From Clostridium acetobutylicum ATCC 824 (GTDB lineage: Bacteria > Bacillota > Clostridia > Clostridiales > Clostridiaceae), in contig NC_003030.1 in the NCBI RefSeq assembly GCF_000008765.1, forward strand, positions 1,274,001 through 1,338,000: a stretch of DNA of 64,000 nt. Reading direction: 5' to 3'. This document shows positions 59,603 through 64,000 of this stretch, piece after piece; positions within the stretch are counted from its first letter, which is position 1; every line of letters begins with the position of its first letter. Under the pieces are notes generated by a model, which was not told where the DNA came from, searched no databases, and saw only the letters and a program-made list of their open reading frames with translations. The translations under genes were made by a program, and so were the position numbers.

Positions 59603-60658
59603 ATGAGTTTTGATTTAAGTGAATTAGGAGTAGAAAAAAATATACCAAAGGTTAATTTTACAGAGTATTCAGGTTTGATAGTTGCTGAACCAAAATGGGG
59701 GAAAACAACTTTATCAAGTCTGTACCCTAATGCAATTATATTACCTTTCGAAAAAGGCTATAAAGGAAATGTAGCAAATATCTTTAAGAGATTGTTTTCA
59801 TGGGATGATTTTATAGAATTTATAGATAAGTTAGAAGAAAAAAGAGAAGAAATTGGAGATACAATTAAGGTACTTGTTTTTGATACAGTAAATGAAGCGT
59901 ATAGTATGGTAGACAGATATACGTTACAAAGATTAAGTATTTTAGATGGTAAAAACTATATGGCAGCAAGAGAAGTTCCACATGGACAATTTTATTCAGA
60001 AAAAGATAAAGATTTTATGGAGCAAATTAGAAGAATTGAAAATCTAGGATTTATGCCTTTATTCATAAGTCATTTAGAGAAAAAAACAGTAACACCTAAG
60101 AAAGGAGAGCCTTATGATATATACACTAGTACTATGCCAGAAAGGTTACAAAAAATTATAAACCCTTTGGTTTCATATATTATTTATGGTGAAAGGACAT
60201 TAGCAGATGATGGAAATGGAAATAAGATTCCAAAACGTGTATTACTGACTAAGAGTGACGAAATGGTTACTGCTGGATCAAGAGTTAGACTTGATCACAA
60301 TATTGTTTTTGATACAGAAGAAGAAGCAATGGAAAAGTTTCAAAATGCTTTTAAAGATTCGATAAGAAAAACACTTATAAATGCAGGGATAGAAAAGGAT
60401 TTAGATGTTTTATCAAAAGAACAGCAAGAAGAAAAGAATAAAGAGATAACAAAGAGTCTATCAGGGAAAAAAAATGAGATTGAGTTATCACAAGTAATAA
60501 AACAAATTCTTTCAGAAATAGGAACTCTAACTAAGGAAGGCAAAGCGCCATCTGTAATAATGCCTATTTTAACTGATAATGGTATAACAGATCCACATCT
60601 TATCTCGGAAGTAGATCTTGCTAAGAAAATATTAAAAGAATTACAAGATTTAAATTAA
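59603..60658 (+). CDS. Sak4-like RecA/AAA ATPase
   Basis: A 351-residue protein starting at 59603 (MSFDLSELGVEKNIPKVNFT) behind AAGGAG. Walker A is AEPKWGKTTLSSL at about 31-43 and Walker B KVLVFDTVNEAYSM at about 93-106. Phage Sak4 proteins are RecA-like single-strand annealing/recombination ATPases with this small core and usually stand next to an SSB, as here. The C-terminal 100 residues are helical. It would promote phage DNA recombination or replication. Confidence 0.8.
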   Translation: MSFDLSELGVEKNIPKVNFTEYSGLIVAEPKWGKTTLSSLYPNAIILPFEKGYKGNVANIFKRLFSWDDFIEFIDKLEEKREEIGDTIKVLVFDTVNEAYSMVDRYTLQRLSILDGKNYMAAREVPHGQFYSEKDKDFMEQIRRIENLGFMPLFISHLEKKTVTPKKGEPYDIYTSTMPERLQKIINPLVSYIIYGERTLADDGNGNKIPKRVLLTKSDEMVTAGSRVRLDHNIVFDTEEEAMEKFQNAFKDSIRKTLINAGIEKDLDVLSKEQQEEKNKEITKSLSGKKNEIELSQVIKQILSEIGTLTKEGKAPSVIMPILTDNGITDPHLISEVDLAKKILKELQDLN

Positions 60659-60699
60659 ACAATTGTATATAAAAGATGCTTAAATAGGATGTGATGTAA

Positions 60700-61284
60700 T
60701 TGACAAAAAGAGCTAGAGTAGGCTTATTTGGATTGTGTGTAATAAGTACATTATGTTTAAACAATAACACTACAATAAAAATAAATAAGCCTATAACGGC
60801 TTGTTTGCCACCAAAATCAGAAATGGTAGATAAGTTTGAATTTGATGGGGATAAAGAGTTTCAAAAAGTTCAATATAAATTGTGTTTAGAAGAAAAAGAG
60901 AAGCAAAGAATATTACAGCAAAAAACATGTGAGCAGCAAGTTGAATTAAAAAGGCAAAAAGAATTAAAAACTATAAAAATTGAATTGAGCTTTTATACAA
61001 ATAATTGCATTGATTGTGGAAAAAATGATGCAATTTCTAAAAGTGGAAAGAAACTTGATGAATCTTATGTGTATTGTGCAGCACCTCCAGATATTCCATT
61101 TGGGACAATTATATCAATTAAAGGATTTGGTGATTTAATTGTTGTTGATAGGGGTAGAGCAATACATTATAAATATGATCAAGATGGAAATAAAATTATG
61201 AAATTGGATGTTTTTGTTTTAGGAGCCTCAGAGGAATTTCTTAACAGTAAGGGTATAGTGAAAACAACAGGGGTAATTAAGTAA
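60700..61284 (+). CDS. Secreted 3D-domain protein
   Basis: A 194-residue protein, TTG start. Residues 5-20 are hydrophobic (VGLFGLCVISTLCL), consistent with a signal peptide. A coiled coil follows at about 50-85. The C-terminal part (about 90-190) is a 3D domain: YCAAPPDIPFGTIISIKGFG, LIVVDRGRAIHYK and KLDVFVLGASEEFL with the conserved Asp residues. 3D domains belong to lytic transglycosylase-like cell-wall proteins. It may act on peptidoglycan in the lysogen or during DNA transfer. Confidence 0.78.
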   Translation: MTKRARVGLFGLCVISTLCLNNNTTIKINKPITACLPPKSEMVDKFEFDGDKEFQKVQYKLCLEEKEKQRILQQKTCEQQVELKRQKELKTIKIELSFYTNNCIDCGKNDAISKSGKKLDESYVYCAAPPDIPFGTIISIKGFGDLIVVDRGRAIHYKYDQDGNKIMKLDVFVLGASEEFLNSKGIVKTTGVIK

Positions 61285-61324
61285 AATAATTTTATCCCTG
61301 TTTGTACATATAAGAGAGGCTTAA

Positions 61325-61606
61325 ATAAAAAATACGAGAGAAAAGGAAGGTATTAATTATAAATTTCAATTATCAGATAGTTCAAGAAATAAGTATCAAG
61401 ATATTTATAGAATATCTTATAATCATGAGAATGTATTAATACTTAAGAAAACAATAATTTTTGAAGATTCAATTATAAAACCTATCAAAAATAAAAAATC
61501 TTTTTATTATGAATTAAAAACTATAGAGAATTGTTTTAGTGGTAACTATATTGATTTTAAGGGGTTATTAAATAAAGTTAACAATACTATAGAGGAAAAC
61601 TATTAA
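61325..61606 (+). CDS. Hypothetical protein with probable AUA start
   Basis: A 93-residue coding frame (KNTREKEGINYKFQLSDSSR, then RNKYQDIYRISYNHENVLIL) with no ATG, GTG or TTG before the conserved-looking region. The only well-placed start is ATA at 61325, five bases after GAGAGG. Codon use and composition match real genes around it. Function unknown. It would otherwise be missed. Confidence 0.6.
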   Translation: MKNTREKEGINYKFQLSDSSRNKYQDIYRISYNHENVLILKKTIIFEDSIIKPIKNKKSFYYELKTIENCFSGNYIDFKGLLNKVNNTIEENY

Positions 61607-61668
61607 AAAAATTTTTATATGCAAAATAAAAAATCAGTGTATTGTGTAGACGAGGTGGAATTTTGTTA

Positions 61669-61743
61669 TGTATGTAAATACGTGGTATAGGCAATGTAGA
61701 ATATTGAAATTTAATAGAGACTTAAGAATGGTAAATTTCTAAA
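61669..61743 (+). CDS. Very small protein
   Basis: A 24-codon frame (MYVNTWYRQCRILKFNRDLR) with ribosome site GAGGTGG. Basic. Existence uncertain. Confidence 0.3.
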
Positions 61744-61760
61744 GGTACTATTGATTACTA

Positions 61761-61789
61761 TTGTATGTCATTTTTAAAAAGTTTATAAT
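61761..61789 (+). promoter_or_regulatory. Promoter of the HEPN-motif gene
   Basis: TTGTAT (61761-61766), 17 bases, TATAAT (61784-61789), 45 bases before the gene. No 17-bp motif, so it is probably active in the lysogen. Confidence 0.7.
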
Positions 61790-61833
61790 TTTATCATAAT
61801 TAATTATTTACTTGTTAGGGGAGAGGATTTATC

Positions 61834-63330
61834 TTGGAATATAAATCATTAATCAATTTGTCAAGCATAAAAGATGATAAACATACAGATAAAACAATAA
61901 AAAGTATTTTGATGAATTTTGCAAAAAATATTGATAATCAAGAAGTTGCTGAAAATTTAATAGAGGAGTTTTATGTAGAAAATTATAATTTTGTAAAAAA
62001 TGAGGATATTAGTGAGCAGGCTTGTAAATTTATTAATAATTTTATTAGATTAGTAGCTGATGCCTTTAGGGATTTAAAATCAATTGATAAAAATATCGAA
62101 AGAAGCATAAATGCTATGAAAAATAAGGATAAAGATAATTATGAATCAAAAAAACATAGTTATTTTATAGAAATAAACAAAAAAGCTAAATTAAGCAAAG
62201 AAAATTATATTTTAAATAAATTATTGTCAGAGCTAAAAAAAAGAATGAAACTTCAACAGAATGGGTTAGAAAAAGTTGGTATGTTTGAAAAGGATGATAA
62301 TTATAGCTGGTATAAAGAATATTATGATCCAGAATATGATTTTAGCGTTTCAGTGAAATTTTTTGACGCTTTTCATTTCCACAAGGATAAGGTAGCAGAA
62401 CTTATTAAATTAAAGAAAACTAATGAGGATAAGTACTACGAATATGTTAAAGATTTTATTTCGCATAAAAAGGTTAGTAACTATATTTTATCTAATGTAA
62501 AAAATAATTATATTTTAAAAATTAAAAAAGAAGTATTTGTAATATTATTAGCATTATTTCAGAAATCGGCATACCAAACATTTGTAAGTTTAGGAGCCAT
62601 ACAAGTTGAAGGGCTTTTTTATGATTTTTGTTCTGCAATTAAAGGGGGGGAAAGGAACGTTGAGGAAGGTACTATTATCAACAAACTTGATAAAGTTTTT
62701 GAAGATAATGAAATTCAAAAGCTTATGTATTATCCATATTTTGCGTTTGAAGTTCCAATATATCGAAATGAGGTAGCACATAATGGAATCATGAATGATA
62801 AACAAATAGAGCATAGGGCTTATGATATACTGCTTGATATGTATTCAATTATTAAACTTATGCAAAGGGATTCGTTGCCTTTTAATAATGTATATTTTTT
62901 AATATTCCAAATAAAGGAATACTCAAAGGCAAAAGACTATTCAGAAGAAAATTACTACTATATTTTAGATTCTTTAATTGATTGTCAACATTCTAATGTT
63001 ATTGGGAAAGGAAAATTTAGTATATATTCAATTATAAAAAATATAGAAAAATACGAACCAATCCTTAGAACATATGAAATTTATTATGAAGATAAAAGAA
63101 GAAATTTAAACATATATGAAGAAGGATTAAAATTAAGAAAGACGTTTTATGATGATAATTTCTGGGAGTATCTTTTAAAAACGTTATCTGAGCATGATAA
63201 TGAAAATCTTAATAAATTACTAAGGCAAATGTGTAATGAGTTTATAAGTGTCCTCCCAGGTTCTAATCAAGCAAAAAAAAGTTGTATTGAAATTAAGAAA
63301 TTATTAGATAAACGAGAGCAATTTAGCTAG
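61834..63330 (+). CDS. Large helical protein with HEPN-type RNase motif, cargo/defence candidate
   Basis: A 498-residue protein, TTG start behind GGGGAGAGG. Mostly helical. Residues 310-330 contain IYRNEVAHNGIMNDKQIEHR, in which RNEVAH fits the RNxxxH motif of HEPN ribonucleases. A preceding helix (GAIQVEGLFYDFCSAI) fits the first half of a HEPN domain. HEPN proteins are common in abortive infection and toxin systems. With its own promoter and position after the recombination genes, it looks like cargo. No antitoxin partner is seen nearby. Confidence 0.68.
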   Translation: MEYKSLINLSSIKDDKHTDKTIKSILMNFAKNIDNQEVAENLIEEFYVENYNFVKNEDISEQACKFINNFIRLVADAFRDLKSIDKNIERSINAMKNKDKDNYESKKHSYFIEINKKAKLSKENYILNKLLSELKKRMKLQQNGLEKVGMFEKDDNYSWYKEYYDPEYDFSVSVKFFDAFHFHKDKVAELIKLKKTNEDKYYEYVKDFISHKKVSNYILSNVKNNYILKIKKEVFVILLALFQKSAYQTFVSLGAIQVEGLFYDFCSAIKGGERNVEEGTIINKLDKVFEDNEIQKLMYYPYFAFEVPIYRNEVAHNGIMNDKQIEHRAYDILLDMYSIIKLMQRDSLPFNNVYFLIFQIKEYSKAKDYSEENYYYILDSLIDCQHSNVIGKGKFSIYSIIKNIEKYEPILRTYEIYYEDKRRNLNIYEEGLKLRKTFYDDNFWEYLLKTLSEHDNENLNKLLRQMCNEFISVLPGSNQAKKSCIEIKKLLDKREQFS

Positions 63331-63401
63331 AGTTTTATTTTTATTGATGCTATTTAATATATATGTAGTTAGAATAATTGTTGTTTAGCAAAGTTGAAGG
63401 C

Positions 63402-63429
63402 TTATGCAGATATATGTATATCTGCATAA
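63402..63429. repeat. 13-bp inverted repeat with 2-base loop
   Basis: TTATGCAGATATA-TG-TATATCTGCATAA, nearly a full palindrome, in the 129-base gap after the HEPN gene. It may be an operator or a weak terminator. Confidence 0.65.
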
Positions 63430-63459
63430 ATACTTAAAGAGAGGAAGGAATGAGTTTTT

Positions 63460-63732
63460 GTGTGTGATTGCATAGAGCAAATACAAAATAAAATTAAAAA
63501 TAATTTTTCAAAAAGGCATCCAGAGTCAAATACTAAAGAAGCTAAATTGCAAAATTTATATTTTGATACAGAAGATCATTGGGTTGTAAAACCATACATG
63601 CCCTTGAAGGTTGAGTATGAAAGTAAAACAAAAAAAGGGACAATTCAAAATAAACACGAAATCGTCAATATGCAAGTTAGATATTGCCCATTTTGTGGAA
63701 AATCTTATAAAGAAAAAGGAGAATGTAAATAG
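63460..63732 (+). CDS. Small zinc-ribbon-like protein
   Basis: A 90-residue protein with GTG start after GAGGAAGG. Cysteines at CDC near the start and CPFCGKS at the end suggest a zinc-binding ribbon. Not recognised; similar small Cys-containing proteins are common in phage early regions. Confidence 0.62.
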   Translation: MCDCIEQIQNKIKNNFSKRHPESNTKEAKLQNLYFDTEDHWVVKPYMPLKVEYESKTKKGTIQNKHEIVNMQVRYCPFCGKSYKEKGECK

Positions 63733-64000
63733 TGTTAAAATTGAAAAAAGGTATTAGTGTAGATCAGTTAAGAAGATATGGATTTAAAACAGGAAAAGAA
63801 TGGGCTGATAAAGGTGAGAGGTGTTTAGAAGGGAGTGGATATGAATACCAACATAATTGGTATCACAAGTTTCTTATGGATGAAGAAAATCCTGATAAAA
63901 TTTTATATGCTAATGAAGAATATGATCAACCTGTAGTGCAGATATCAATAAGAATAGGAGATAGTTTTCCTAATGATATGTATATAGAGTGCACACCTTC
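63732..64000 (+). CDS. Hypothetical protein (3' end outside the window)
   Basis: A frame beginning with GTG at 63732 overlaps the last base of the upstream stop and stays open to the window edge (about 89 residues visible: MLKLKKGISVDQLRRYGFKT). A TTG at 63741 is an alternative start. Mixed alpha/beta, Trp- and Tyr-rich (SGYEYQHNWYHKF). Not recognised. Confidence 0.6.
   Translation, partial: MLKLKKGISVDQLRRYGFKTGKEWADKGERCLEGSGYEYQHNWYHKFLMDEENPDKILYANEEYDQPVVQISIRIGDSFPNDMYIECTP

Overview
The window is very AT-rich DNA from a low-GC Firmicute, most likely a Clostridium. It reads as about 64 kb of a temperate phage that lives as a plasmid (a phage-plasmid). Support for this comes from a complete siphovirus head, tail and lysis module together with a plasmid-type replication initiator next to short iterons, and an actin-type ParM/ParR partition operon. 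The gene order and key proteins resemble Bacillus phage SPbeta: a YonO-type single-chain RNA polymerase, then a YonK-like protein, a YonJ-like phosphoesterase, terminase, portal, capsid, a tape measure with a lytic domain, and a BhlA/XhlA lysis region. On the other arm a recombinase, a small protein and a degenerate recombinase match the yopP-yopQ-yopR (MrpR) trio. This comparison is from memory of the families, not from a search.

Layout. Positions 1-38733 are almost entirely minus strand. Reading from right to left there are the initiator Rep, a RecD2-type helicase, a UvrD-type helicase, small Cys-rich proteins, the RNA polymerase, a putative structured RNA, a YonK-like protein, a metallophosphoesterase, a putative small terminase, the large terminase, portal, scaffold/protease, capsid proteins, connectors, major tail protein, a tail chaperone made by -1 frameshifting, tape measure, baseplate and fibre proteins, a recombinase, and the lysis genes. 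One plus-strand membrane gene (15988-16257) sits inside this block with its own promoter and terminator. Positions 38734-40709 are a nearly gene-free, iteron-bearing, origin-like region. Positions 40710-64000 are plus strand: many small unknown genes, parMR, a DUF262 protein, the recombinase/repressor trio, a single-strand DNA binding and Sak4-like recombination pair, a 3D-domain secreted protein, and a HEPN-motif cargo protein.

How the parts may work together. An asymmetric motif of about 17 bp, consensus CTTATAACAATTAGTAT, occurs at least 17 times. Almost every copy lies between genes and points toward the downstream gene. In front of the Rep, UvrD and SSB-like genes it fills the 17-bp spacer of a sigma-A promoter whose -35 box is TTGACT. 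In front of the degenerate recombinase operon one copy abuts the -35 box and an inverted copy covers the -10 box. This is what a master repressor and its operators would look like, and the degenerate recombinase (54803-55672) is the natural candidate. A second class of copies has no -35 box and lies just upstream of ribosome binding sites; these could be operators alone or elements used by the phage RNA polymerase.

Other points: three genes appear to start with non-standard codons (AUA, AUA, ACG) behind good ribosome binding sites; a nearly identical fragment of parR lies beside the tail genes; two copies of a hairpin show compensatory changes; and several small genes are frameshifted remnants. 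No tRNA, rRNA, CRISPR array or insertion sequence was found, and no AimR-like arbitrium receptor was recognised.
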